This document shows, piece after piece, positions 1-8,329 of a DNA stretch of 42,547 nt. The notes under the pieces were generated by a model, which had not been told where the DNA came from, ran no database searches, and saw only the letters and a program-made list of their open reading frames with translations. How positions within the stretch are numbered: position 1 is the first letter of the stretch; each line of letters begins with the position of its first letter. A program made the position numbers and the translations under genes. Source of the stretch: a bacterium (GTDB lineage: Bacteria > Elusimicrobiota > Elusimicrobia > UBA1565 > UBA9628); assembly GCA_021822495.1 (NCBI GenBank), contig JAKAQO010000005.1:1-42547 (forward strand), written 5' to 3'.

Positions 1-135
1 GTCGATGTTGAGGTAGGCAGTCGTCTGTTGGGAGGCGAAGGCTTTGCCGAGTCCCAGGGTTGTGGCGGCTATAGCCAGAACCAGGGTAGCAAGTCTTTGA
101 GTCCACTTCTTCGTCCATCTGTTTTGCATTGTCAT
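1..135 (-). CDS. Exported protein, N-terminal fragment (cut by window edge)
   Basis: Only the first 45 codons are inside the window; the gene continues past position 1. It starts ATG at 135 with a good Shine-Dalgarno sequence (AAAGGAG, 7 nt spacing). A second ATG lies two codons in. The N-terminus is a classical Sec signal peptide: a basic stretch (QNRWTKKWTQR), a hydrophobic core (LATLVLAIAATTLGLG), and a likely cleavage after KAFA-S. The visible mature part (SQQTTAYLNID) is too short to assign a family. It lies just downstream of the Ig-like exported protein in the same direction, so the two may be co-transcribed. Confident that it is an exported protein; function unknown. Confidence 0.7.
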   Translation of the reverse strand, partial: MTMQNRWTKKWTQRLATLVLAIAATTLGLGKAFASQQTTAYLNID

Positions 136-216
136 TTCTTTTCTCCTTTGCGCGTTAATTATTTTTTTGATTTTAAAGTCATTTTTTATTGAGTTCATAA
201 TTTCTCCTGAGCGCGA

Positions 217-1143
217 TTATTTTTGCGTCTTGACGACCAATTGATAATAAACATGCGTCGGTATATCTTGTTCGAGAATATCGGCGGAAATGACAAAAAA
301 GAAGGCTTTTCCGCGATACTCGGGAAGATCCGGAATATGAACGATAAGAGGCGTTTCTTTGATCATATTGGGCGCTACGCTGATAATCTCTTTCGCGGGC
401 CTCACCCATTTTGGATCGGGAGCGTCTTGAACTCCAGGAGGAAGGGGAAGCTCCACTTCCCAGTTGGCAATGGAACGCAGTTGGAAGTTAAGCTTCTGAT
501 CGTTGGGGTTGACGATTTTAATCGAGAGATGTCTTTCTTTCATCAGATCAAAGTCTTTTCCCAGCGGAACGTCTTTAGCCACTCCCGCGGAAGGAAAGAG
601 ATCAAAGTTAAGATTCGAGAGTTTTTTATTCACGAACTTTTCTTTGAGTTGCTTTTCAGTGGGCGGCGTGCTATTGATGAAGAGTAAAAGGCGGCTTTCC
701 AGCCCCGTTTGATACATTCCGTGTTTTCCCACAGAGCGGCTCCAGATGTCGACTTGGAATTTTCTCCCCAAAAGCTTGGGATCATTGGGAATGGAAATAA
801 TCACATCTGAGACCGCTTCGTGGAGCGGTTGCACCGTGAAATGGTGTTTGGCGAGTTTGACCCAGCTACTATCAGGAATGCGCTCGAAACCTTTTTTGAG
901 CCCGCCCTTAGGAACTGGAATGACCTCGCTCTCGATGTTGATGGGTTTGTCGCCCTCGTTGATCAGGCGAAGCGGAAGGTTGATGAGTTTGGTGAGAGAA
1001 TAGGTCAGACCGATTTGAAGATTCTTGACCGCGACCTCTCCAAACGGCGTTCTCATTCCGATTGAGGCTTGAGCGTTTTTATACGCAAGCGCTGTCAACG
1101 CGAGAGCCAAAAGCCCCCAAGTTTTTATTTTTTGCTTTTTCAT
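217..1143 (-). CDS. Exported protein with two tandem Ig-like domains
   Basis: 308 residues from the ATG at 1143, chosen over an in-frame ATG at 1161 because only 1143 has a Shine-Dalgarno (AAAGGAG, 6 nt spacing). It has a signal peptide (MKKQKIKTWGLLALALTALA, cleavage near NAQAS). The mature part shows two similar halves. Each begins with a strand-rich segment about residual or inherited state ('LRLINEGDKPINIESEV' and 'SIKIVNPNDQKLNF'), passes a Trp-rich centre (DSSWVKL; DPKWVRP), and ends with a 'IPxxPxxxGKxFxV' type strand. This resembles periplasmic or surface Ig-like modules of the DUF916 type, but I do not recognise a named family. It probably assists or decorates the exported protein encoded just downstream. 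Function unknown. Confidence 0.7.
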   Translation of the reverse strand: MKKQKIKTWGLLALALTALAYKNAQASIGMRTPFGEVAVKNLQIGLTYSLTKLINLPLRLINEGDKPINIESEVIPVPKGGLKKGFERIPDSSWVKLAKHHFTVQPLHEAVSDVIISIPNDPKLLGRKFQVDIWSRSVGKHGMYQTGLESRLLLFINSTPPTEKQLKEKFVNKKLSNLNFDLFPSAGVAKDVPLGKDFDLMKERHLSIKIVNPNDQKLNFQLRSIANWEVELPLPPGVQDAPDPKWVRPAKEIISVAPNMIKETPLIVHIPDLPEYRGKAFFFVISADILEQDIPTHVYYQLVVKTQK

Positions 1144-1178
1144 TTTCGTCTCCTTTTTCATTTTCTTTTTCTTAATTT

Positions 1179-1205
1179 ACGCGCGCGTCTTAGAATCGCG
1201 CGCGC
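1179..1205 (-). promoter_or_regulatory. GC-rich hairpin in the leader of the Ig-like exported protein gene
   Basis: ACGCGCGCG at 1179-1187 and CGCGCGCGT at 1197-1205 form a perfect 9 bp inverted repeat around a 9 nt loop, 36 nt before the start codon at 1143 on the minus strand. There is no T-run on the minus-strand side, so it is not an obvious terminator. It may be an mRNA leader structure or a protein-binding site. The remainder of the 1206-1362 gap is AT-rich and holds nothing I can name. Confidence 0.4.
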
Positions 1206-1362
1206 GTATGAGGAAAGTGTAGCGGGTTTGAGGCGGGAGGTCCCGAGAATTTATCGCGAAATTAAATTCGCAAAAAATTCACAATTGAAACTTTTTTCAG
1301 GAAACAAAAAAGCAATAAAAGGTCGAATTTTTGGAGAGAAAAAATGATAAATAAAGAGGGGC

Positions 1363-1653
1363 TTAAATCTTTTCCAGGTGAGAGGTGATGGCGTTTTTAA
1401 ATTGGGGAGACAAGGCGTTCCAGTCGAGAATATCGACGCGAAACGGAAGGTCGGATTCGGCGAAGGCTTCTTTAATCCGTCTTAAACGGCGTGAATCAAT
1501 TTTTTTTGGCCCGATAAGGGCGATATCCAAATCGGAATATTTTTTGGGAGCGCCTCTGACTCGTGATCCGAACGCTTGCGCTTGACAATCCGGGGCTAGT
1601 TCTCTGAGAATCTTTCGGATGTGTTTAAGATGCTCAGATGAAACCTTAATCAT
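1363..1653 (-). CDS. mntA: MntA-type minimal nucleotidyltransferase antitoxin
   Basis: 96 residues. It carries the minimal nucleotidyltransferase signature GSX10DXD: Gly29-Ser30, then Asp41 and Asp43 (in YSDLDIALIG), which bind the NTP and metal. In characterised type VII toxin-antitoxin systems MntA neutralises the HEPN toxin HepT by adenylylating a tyrosine of the toxin. Here the ATG at 1653 lies 8 nt inside the end of the HepT-like gene, the usual order and coupling for this module. Length is typical (about 95-140 residues). Assignment rests on motif and neighbour; activity is inferred. Confidence 0.85.
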   Translation of the reverse strand: MIKVSSEHLKHIRKILRELAPDCQAQAFGSRVRGAPKKYSDLDIALIGPKKIDSRRLRRIKEAFAESDLPFRVDILDWNALSPQFKNAITSHLEKI

Positions 1654-2065
1654 TGCGGCTTTTGAGGGCGCTCAAAAGTTTTTTGGCGTCAAGAAGAAAA
1701 TCTTGAGCCTTCTCGAAAATTTCCTGGGCCGTTAGGGGATCATAGGTATGAACGGTTTTGTTTCGAGCCTCGTGATAATCCATCCAATTTTCGACATCAT
1801 CCAATAGTTGATTTTCCGCCGCGATGCGAAAAAGTTCTTTGCGAGAAACTCCGTCGACGTAGGATGAACCAAGATTTAACTCCAGCCAACGCTTCATGAA
1901 TTTCCAAGAGAGTTCATAAGTGAACTCGAAATTTTGAATGACGCCGGCTCGAATGGTTTCTTTTTGATTGGCCGTAAAACGCATTTTTTTCGCGTCTTTG
2001 GCGACGAGAATTGCGCGCTTAAGAGACGAGACGGCTTTTTCAAAGCTGCTAAGATCAAGAGTCAT
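1646..2065 (-). CDS. hepT: HepT-like HEPN-domain toxin (RX4HXY)
   Basis: 139 residues, all-helical composition, of the family formerly named nucleotidyltransferase substrate-binding protein (HI0074 type). The RX4HXY motif is intact: Arg101, His106, Tyr108 in EARNKTVHTY. Arg and His form the HEPN RNase centre, and the Tyr is the residue that the partner MntA AMPylates in studied pairs. The toxin gene comes first and overlaps the antitoxin gene by 8 nt. No Shine-Dalgarno precedes the ATG. Instead a -10-like TATCAT ends 7 nt before it, so the mRNA may be leaderless. Both catalytic motifs being intact suggests a functional module rather than a relic. Confidence 0.85.
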   Translation of the reverse strand: MTLDLSSFEKAVSSLKRAILVAKDAKKMRFTANQKETIRAGVIQNFEFTYELSWKFMKRWLELNLGSSYVDGVSRKELFRIAAENQLLDDVENWMDYHEARNKTVHTYDPLTAQEIFEKAQDFLLDAKKLLSALKSRND

Positions 2066-2105
2066 ATCTAAGATGATACCAGCCTAAAGCCCTTGAGCAC
2101 AAGGG
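2066..2105 (-). promoter_or_regulatory. Promoter and operator of the hepT-mntA pair
   Basis: On the minus strand a -10-like TATCAT (2073-2078) lies 7 nt before the hepT ATG, and a weak -35, TTGTGC (2097-2102), lies 18 nt upstream of it. The -35 is embedded in an inverted repeat, CCCTTG (2090-2095) / CAAGGG (2100-2105) with a 4 nt centre, a plausible operator for autoregulation. Seen by eye only. Confidence 0.45.
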
Positions 2106-2122
2106 AAAACACGCAAAGCGCG

Positions 2123-5100
2123 CTAGGGGTAGGTGGGCGTAAAGTAGACGGTAATGACCTGGGTCCCAAGAACGGAACTGGAGGTGGGGCGCCAGAACTG
2201 AAACCACATCGTCGCGCTTTGCCCAGCGGGAATTTCAAAACCATTTTCATTTCCGGCGTAATTGCCGCTTGTCTGGGACGGCGTTGTCGTCGTCGTGATA
2301 GCCGTGTTAAAAGATGCGGAACTGGGCTGCGTTGAATTCCACAAACCTTGCAAAACCGCGACTTCTATCGCGCTTGACACTCCAAGACTCCATGGCGTTC
2401 CAGCGGTTGAGGTGGAAGCGTTCAGAAGAATGGTTTCGGGGATGTTTCCGGTGTTGGTGATGGTGACCGAGCTGGCGGAGACAATGGACATGATGTTATT
2501 CATCGTGATTTGAATGGTCGCGACCGATGTTGAGAGAGAGACCAAGAGCGGAATGGGGAACGTATAATTGCGAACACCCGCGACGTTAATCGAGCCCACT
2601 CTAAAATAAATCGTAGTTTGAAGGGAAAGAGCTGTGATGGTAAGCGTGGAGTCAAGGACGTTGGCGGTGATGGAGGAGACAATAGTTCCGGAAAAATCGG
2701 AAGCAGTGGAGGCGTCGAGTTCGTAGCCTTCGGCGGAATCAGATGAGGGAGAAACTTGAAGCGCGTTCCAGCCTAAACTCACCGATGAGAAATTGACCAG
2801 AAGAAATTGTGTCGACGAAGGCAAAAGAGATAAAGTCGCCAAGGACTGGGATGGAAAATTCGTTTCCGCTCCGCACCCCGAAGCTTGAAGATAGGCTGTG
2901 TAGGTTGTGTTGGGCATCAGAGAAGTTTCCACCCAGCTTGTCTGAGTGGGCGGCAAAAGCCCGGAATTCGCTCCGCTGACGCTATCGAACACCTCTACAT
3001 TTTGAGGATTTCCTTGGACCGGAGACCATTGCCAGGTAATTGAAGTCGAGCTAGGGCTCACTCCTTGGAAATTGGAAAGAGTATAAGTTGAGGTGGAACT
3101 GACCACTCCATTGCCTCCATTGGTTGCGGAACTTGTTCCTCCAGCGACGTTATAGTTTAGCTCGCAGGCATTTCCGGAATTTAATACATTAATGGAGACA
3201 ATTCCACCGCCGCCGCCACCGCCATTTCCTGCGGTACTGGTCCCTCCAGGTCCGCCGGAGGCATTTACTCTTCCAGAACCGTTGAAATAGTTTGCGGTTA
3301 GATTAACAGCGCCACCTGCGCCGCCACCGCCAGGGTCGCTTACATTTTGCGCGCCGTAACCCTGAGCGTCAATAAAACCATCAATGGTGATGCTGGAGGC
3401 TTGAATGATGATGGTTCCTCCGCCATTGCCGCCGGCGCTTGTCGTAGAACCGCCCTTGCCGCCGCCGCCTCCTCCGGAGCCAGCGAGAATAGGGTTTGTA
3501 ACGGAGTCATAGGCTGAGCCTCCTGTCGTTCCAGTGCCGGCTCCGCCACCGCCTCCATGTCCGCCGCCTCCGCCGCCAGTATTTCGTGATGAAGAGGTCC
3601 CGCCGCCCCCGGGCCCTGATCCCGTTGTTTGGAGAGCTCCGCCCGCGAAGCCCAATCCAGAGACGGTGATGGTAGCGCCGGAAGCAAGATTGAACGTTCC
3701 GCCAATAAAAAAATTTACCTCTGAATTTTGAGGATTGCCCATGACATTGGTCTCCGTCAGGCTTGATCCAGACAGCATCGTGAAATTCCCATTAAAATAC
3801 AACTGCTGGGTTGAATCCTGGGTCAGGCCGGAACCGCCATAAATGAGAACGCTCCCAGCAGCGGCCGTACCAGTGGAAATCGTCAAACTAATTTGCGAAC
3901 CAGAGAGATTTCCCAACGTCAAACTTGAGAAACTGATGGCGGGAGAGCTGGCGCTGACGGAAACATTAGCGCCCGTGTTAAGGTTAATTGTAACGGGGCT
4001 TCCCAGGTTGGGAATTCCAACGGGATTCCAGTTATTCGCGGTATACCAGTTTCCGTCTCCGCCGTTTCCGGTCCAAACAAAGGGAGCGATGGGAGTCTGG
4101 GTCGAACCCGCGATTAAAAAATTGGGCGATTGGTCCCAATTGAGGCTTCCAACTCGAAAGGCGTAAGTGGTTCCCGGAAGAAGTCCCGCGACAGTAAGCG
4201 TAGAAGGTTCGACTCCTCCAAAACCAATTGAAGAAATGACTGTCCCAAAATTAGATATTCCAAGGGCGTTGGCGGTTGCGGCATCGAGTTCATAGCCTTC
4301 GCTTGTCGCCGATTGCGGAGATACTGGAAGCGGCAGCCAAGAAAAAGTCGCGCTTGTTAAATAAACAGCTTGCAACTGGGCTCCTGAGATTGTTGTCGTT
4401 AAAGTTGAGCTTGAGGTAAAGAGTATGTTTGTTAAGGTCCCGTCCCAGTTATAAGAACCAGCTTCAAAATAATAAGTGGTGTTAGCGTTAAGGCCCGTAA
4501 GGGATAAAGAAGTGGCCTGCGCATCTGAAGTGGATGAGGAGTAAGTCGTTCCATTTCCTGAAAAATCAGTCGAAGAGGCTTGAAGAACATATCCCGCGGC
4601 ATTGACAAAAGACCAGGATACAATGGCGCTACTTTCATAAATTTCTGAGATGGTGGGATTGCTTGGTGGAAAAGACAGGGTGATAGTTGAACCGATTTGG
4701 GTCCAAGCCGTTGCGATGTCATTATTGTTGATTGCTTGGATTCGGAAAAAATAAGTGGTATTGGGTTCAAGCCCGGTAAAACTCGTCATTGAAGAATCCG
4801 GCTCCGTGGTAAAGCTGACAGCATAAGGGGCTAAAACTCCAGGATTAAAATCCTGCGCGGTTGAAACTTCAACAGTGTAAGTCGTCAAAGAAATTGGATT
4901 TCCATCGGCATTCCAAGACGCGGAAAAGCTGGTTTGGGTTACAGTCGAAAAAGGAGAGACGCTGCTTAAGGGAAGCGCGGCCAAAGTTGAGGTGGAGTCA
5001 AAAGCATTAGCGCTTTCTTGTCCGTTATTTCCAGTCGCGAAAGCCTGGAAATAATAGGTCGTATTGGAGTTGAGTCCTGCGCTGCTAATAAAAGTCGCAT

Positions 5101-8100
5101 ACGTTGTTTGGGTTGAGACGGAGTTGGGAGAAAAATTCTGGCTAGAAGAAATCTCAACGGTGTAAAGAGTTCTAGGGCCATTAGTCCCGCCAGACCAATT
5201 CAGTTGAATCTGACTGCTGGTAGGCGGGGAAAGAGAAAATTCAAGAGCCGAGGGAGCTAAGACTAAAGTTGAGGTTGAACCGAGATTGGTCCATGAAGTT
5301 GCGACCCCGTCATTACCAATGGCGCGAATTCGAAAATAGTAGGTTGTATTGGCGTTGAGTTCGACAAACGTGGCAAAAGGCGCTAAAGGCGCGGTCGTAA
5401 AAGAAATATCAAAGGGAGCGGAAATTCCCGATTTAAAACTTGAGTTTGTTGAGACCTCAACGGTATAGCTTGTCACATTGCCTGGATTCCCATTGGCATT
5501 CCAGCTGACGGAGAAACTGCTTGTCGTTATATCGCTAAAGGTTGTCGCGGCGCTTAAAGGCGAGGCTGCTTCAGTGGATGTTGAACCAAGGGCGACAAAA
5601 GCGCTTGGAGCGTCTGAGTAATTGACTCCGGCGGCAAAGAGGTAATACGTTGTGTTTGGATTAAGTCCAGTAAGAGTGGCTTCTTCAACTGATCCAGCTG
5701 GCACTGTTGAAAGAGAAATATTTCCGGAATCAGCGTTTGGGTAAGAAGAATTTGTGCTGAGAACTACGGTATAGGTTGTGATGTTAAGCGGATTGCCATT
5801 AGGCAGCCAAGAGACGCTGGCGGAGGTAATCCAGACGGAAAGCCATGAGTTGGGAGCTTGGGCGGGAATATTGGTGAGAGTGCAGGCGCCTCCTAAATTA
5901 GTAAAAGCGCTTGCACTGGCTCCGGTTGAAGCTTGCACCTCGAAAAAATAGGTGGTATTAGGTGATAGCGGAAAGCTGGAAACCGAAACTGAAAAGGTCG
6001 CGGTCGTGGCGATAATGCCGGAAAAATTAGATGCGGTTGAGCTGTGAACGGTATAGACTGTTCCCGCTGGATTTCCATTAGAACCCCAGTTGGCTGTGAT
6101 TGAACCGCTGGAAATATTCGTGAAACTGGGGCTAACAACAGAAGGTGGTTCTACCGTAAGATAGGTTTGAGTGGATCCCAAAAAAATATAATCTGGAACT
6201 TTGTCCCAATTCAGCGTTCCTACTCGGAAATAATAAACGGCATCCGAAGCCAAAGGCGGATTTGCGACGGTTAAAACATTTTGAGAAACGGAAAGGGTCA
6301 CTGAGGATGATATAATGCCGCCTTTAAAATCACTCGTTGATGCGTCGAGTTCATAACCTTCGGAAGTGTCGGAAGAAGGAGTGGTAGGCATGGTTGCCCA
6401 GTCAACTGTGACAGAAGTAAAGTAAACATTCAAAAAGGTTGTCGGCAAAAAAGTTGTGATATTGGCGAGCGTGCTGGTTGAACCTAAAGCCGTGTAGTCC
6501 GGCGTATCGTCCCAGTTAAGCGAACCCACCCGAAAGTAATAGCTCGTGTTTGGGTCTAGGCCGGAAATAGTGAGGGTGCTTTGGGAGTTATTGAACGTGA
6601 TGGAAGAATAGACAAGGCCGGAGGTAAAGTTCGTGGAAGAAGCGTCGAGTTTATAGCCTTCGGAAGTATCGGAAGAAGGATTTGGGGGCAGAGCCGCCCA
6701 GTTCACCGTTATTGAACTTAAATTTACTTGGAGATAGGTGGTCGACAGGGTTGAGGGATTGTTGGCGAGCGTGCTGGTTGAACCTAAAGCCGTGTAGTCC
6801 GGCGTATCGTCCCAGTTGAAAGAACCCACGCGAAAATAATAGGTTGTGTTTCGGTCTAGGCCTGAAACAGTGAGGGTACTTTTGGAATTATCAAAGGTGA
6901 TGGAAGAATAGATAAGGCCAGAGGTGAAGTTCGTGGAAGAAGCGTCGAGTTCATAGCCTTCGGATGTGTCAGAAGAAGGAGTTGGGGGCAGAGCCGCCCA
7001 GTTCACCGTAATTGAACTTAAATTAACCTGCAGATAGGTGACGGGTAAAGATTGGGGAGTATTGGCGAGCGTGCTGGTTGAAGCTAAAGCCGTGTAGTCC
7101 GGCGTATCGTCCCAGTTAAGCGAACCCACCCGAAAGTAATAACTCGTGTTTGGGTCTAGGCCAGAAATAGTGAGGGTGCTTTGGGAGTTATTGAACGTGA
7201 TGGAAGAATAGACAAGGCCAGAGGTGAAGTTCGTGGAAGAAGCGTCGAGTTCATAGCCTTCAGAAGTGTCAGAAGAAGGAGTTGGGGGCAGAGCCGCCCA
7301 GTTCACTGTAATTGAACTCAAATTTACTTGGAGATAGGTGGTCGACAGGGTTGAGGGATTATTGGCGAGCGTGCTGGTTGAACCTAAAGCCGTGTAGTCC
7401 GGCGTATCGTTCCAGTTGAGAGAACCCACGCGAAAATAATAGGTGGTGTTGGGGTCCAAACCTGAAACAGTGAGGGTGCTTTGGGAGTTATTAAACGTGA
7501 TGGAAGAATAGATAAGGCCGGAGGTAAAGTTCGTGGAAGAAGCGTCGAGTTCATAGCCTTCGGAAGTGTCAGAAGAAGGAGTTGGTGGCAGAGCCGCCCA
7601 GTTCACCGTAATTGAACTCAAATTAACCTGAAGATAGGTGACGGGTAAAGATTGGGGATTATTGGCGAGCGTGCTGGTTGAACCTAAAGCCGTGTAGTCC
7701 GGCGTATCGTTCCAGTTGAGAGAACCCACGCGAAAATAATAGGTGGTGTTGGGGTCCAAACCTGAAACAGTGAGGGTGCTTTGGGAGTTATTAAACGTGA
7801 TGGAAGAATAGATAAGGCCGGAGGTAAAGTTCGTGGAAGAAGCGTCAAGTTCATAGCCTTCAGAAGTGTCAGAAGAAGGAGTTGGGGGCAAGGCGGCCCA
7901 ATTAACCGTTATTGAACTGAGATCATTTTGTAAAAATGTTGTTGATAGGCTCTGGGGGGGATTGGATAGGGTTGAAGTCGAAATTGGAGATGAATAGGAT
8001 GAACACCCTCTGGTATTGCAGCCATTTACTTCCAAATAATAAGTCGTGTTAGAGAGAAACCCCGAAATGGTGGCGTAGGTGTTGGCGGTTGAGGAAGAGT

Positions 8101-8329
8101 AAACAGGGCTAGTAAAGCCCGAATTAGAGGAAATTTGAAGAGTGTAAGAAGTATCGTTATTACCTGCGCTCCAACTAGCTGATATGGAAGAAGGCGAGAC
8201 GACAGTGGCCTGGAGTCCAGAGGGGGTATTAGGCGGCGGGCCTGCGAAAGCAAGGGGACTTATAAACAATAAAACCCCCGTCATGAAACAAACACGAAAA
8301 TGTCTAAAGCGCAAGAGAAGGGTTCTCAA
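2123..8329 (-). CDS. Giant fibronectin type III repeat surface/secreted protein
   Basis: 2068 residues from TTG at 8329. TTG is preferred over the ATG at 8284 because it adds an Arg-rich n-region (RTLLLRFRHFR) to the hydrophobic core VCFMTGVLLFISPLAFA, making a proper signal peptide; an in-frame stop lies four codons upstream. The mature protein has roughly sixteen FN3 domains with the repeated motif 'NTTYYFRV'. Five consecutive ones are nearly identical 100-residue units. After residue ~1400 comes a 'WTGNGGDGNWYTANNWNP' module like those in large secreted adhesins, then a Gly-rich stretch (about 3180-3660 in DNA), two more FN3 domains and a C-terminal Ig-like region ending TPTYP. It probably works in adhesion or as a cell-surface fibre. 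No catalytic domain or LPXTG-like anchor is visible. Its start overlaps the stop of the upstream regulator gene by 4 nt. Confidence 0.85.
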   Translation of the reverse strand: MRTLLLRFRHFRVCFMTGVLLFISPLAFAGPPPNTPSGLQATVVSPSSISASWSAGNNDTSYTLQISSNSGFTSPVYSSSTANTYATISGFLSNTTYYLEVNGCNTRGCSSYSSPISTSTLSNPPQSLSTTFLQNDLSSITVNWAALPPTPSSDTSEGYELDASSTNFTSGLIYSSITFNNSQSTLTVSGLDPNTTYYFRVGSLNWNDTPDYTALGSTSTLANNPQSLPVTYLQVNLSSITVNWAALPPTPSSDTSEGYELDASSTNFTSGLIYSSITFNNSQSTLTVSGLDPNTTYYFRVGSLNWNDTPDYTALGSTSTLANNPSTLSTTYLQVNLSSITVNWAALPPTPSSDTSEGYELDASSTNFTSGLVYSSITFNNSQSTLTISGLDPNTSYYFRVGSLNWDDTPDYTALASTSTLANTPQSLPVTYLQVNLSSITVNWAALPPTPSSDTSEGYELDASSTNFTSGLIYSSITFDNSKSTLTVSGLDRNTTYYFRVGSFNWDDTPDYTALGSTSTLANNPSTLSTTYLQVNLSSITVNWAALPPNPSSDTSEGYKLDASSTNFTSGLVYSSITFNNSQSTLTISGLDPNTSYYFRVGSLNWDDTPDYTALGSTSTLANITTFLPTTFLNVYFTSVTVDWATMPTTPSSDTSEGYELDASTSDFKGGIISSSVTLSVSQNVLTVANPPLASDAVYYFRVGTLNWDKVPDYIFLGSTQTYLTVEPPSVVSPSFTNISSGSITANWGSNGNPAGTVYTVHSSTASNFSGIIATTATFSVSVSSFPLSPNTTYFFEVQASTGASASAFTNLGGACTLTNIPAQAPNSWLSVWITSASVSWLPNGNPLNITTYTVVLSTNSSYPNADSGNISLSTVPAGSVEEATLTGLNPNTTYYLFAAGVNYSDAPSAFVALGSTSTEAASPLSAATTFSDITTSSFSVSWNANGNPGNVTSYTVEVSTNSSFKSGISAPFDISFTTAPLAPFATFVELNANTTYYFRIRAIGNDGVATSWTNLGSTSTLVLAPSALEFSLSPPTSSQIQLNWSGGTNGPRTLYTVEISSSQNFSPNSVSTQTTYATFISSAGLNSNTTYYFQAFATGNNGQESANAFDSTSTLAALPLSSVSPFSTVTQTSFSASWNADGNPISLTTYTVEVSTAQDFNPGVLAPYAVSFTTEPDSSMTSFTGLEPNTTYFFRIQAINNNDIATAWTQIGSTITLSFPPSNPTISEIYESSAIVSWSFVNAAGYVLQASSTDFSGNGTTYSSSTSDAQATSLSLTGLNANTTYYFEAGSYNWDGTLTNILFTSSSTLTTTISGAQLQAVYLTSATFSWLPLPVSPQSATSEGYELDAATANALGISNFGTVISSIGFGGVEPSTLTVAGLLPGTTYAFRVGSLNWDQSPNFLIAGSTQTPIAPFVWTGNGGDGNWYTANNWNPVGIPNLGSPVTINLNTGANVSVSASSPAISFSSLTLGNLSGSQISLTISTGTAAAGSVLIYGGSGLTQDSTQQLYFNGNFTMLSGSSLTETNVMGNPQNSEVNFFIGGTFNLASGATITVSGLGFAGGALQTTGSGPGGGGTSSSRNTGGGGGGHGGGGGAGTGTTGGSAYDSVTNPILAGSGGGGGGKGGSTTSAGGNGGGTIIIQASSITIDGFIDAQGYGAQNVSDPGGGGAGGAVNLTANYFNGSGRVNASGGPGGTSTAGNGGGGGGGIVSINVLNSGNACELNYNVAGGTSSATNGGNGVVSSTSTYTLSNFQGVSPSSTSITWQWSPVQGNPQNVEVFDSVSGANSGLLPPTQTSWVETSLMPNTTYTAYLQASGCGAETNFPSQSLATLSLLPSSTQFLLVNFSSVSLGWNALQVSPSSDSAEGYELDASTASDFSGTIVSSITANVLDSTLTITALSLQTTIYFRVGSINVAGVRNYTFPIPLLVSLSTSVATIQITMNNIMSIVSASSVTITNTGNIPETILLNASTSTAGTPWSLGVSSAIEVAVLQGLWNSTQPSSASFNTAITTTTTPSQTSGNYAGNENGFEIPAGQSATMWFQFWRPTSSSVLGTQVITVYFTPTYP
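6462..7961 (-). repeat. Five tandem 300 bp units encoding FN3 domains
   Basis: The string TTGGCGAGCGTGCTGGTTGA (plus strand) recurs at 6462, 6762, 7062, 7362 and 7662, an exact 300 bp period (100 codons). Units differ by scattered substitutions and no frame-changing indels. Linker wording alternates along the protein (PQSLPVTYLQVN, PSTLSTTYLQVN, PQSLPVTYLQVN, PSTLSTTYLQVN), which points to duplication of a 600 bp two-domain block. Copy number is prone to change in cells and to collapse in short-read assembly. Confidence 0.95.

Noticed and set aside
3340-3731. Open frames opposite or out of frame in the Gly-rich part of the giant protein, with Pro-rich or Ala-rich translations
   Set aside because: They are by-products of GGN-rich codons; no start signals, no domain, and the minus-strand FN3 frame is continuous.
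6462-7961. Regular 300 bp repeats as a possible CRISPR-like or non-coding array
   Set aside because: Units are fully coding, in frame, and translate to FN3 domains; no short direct repeats with unique spacers.
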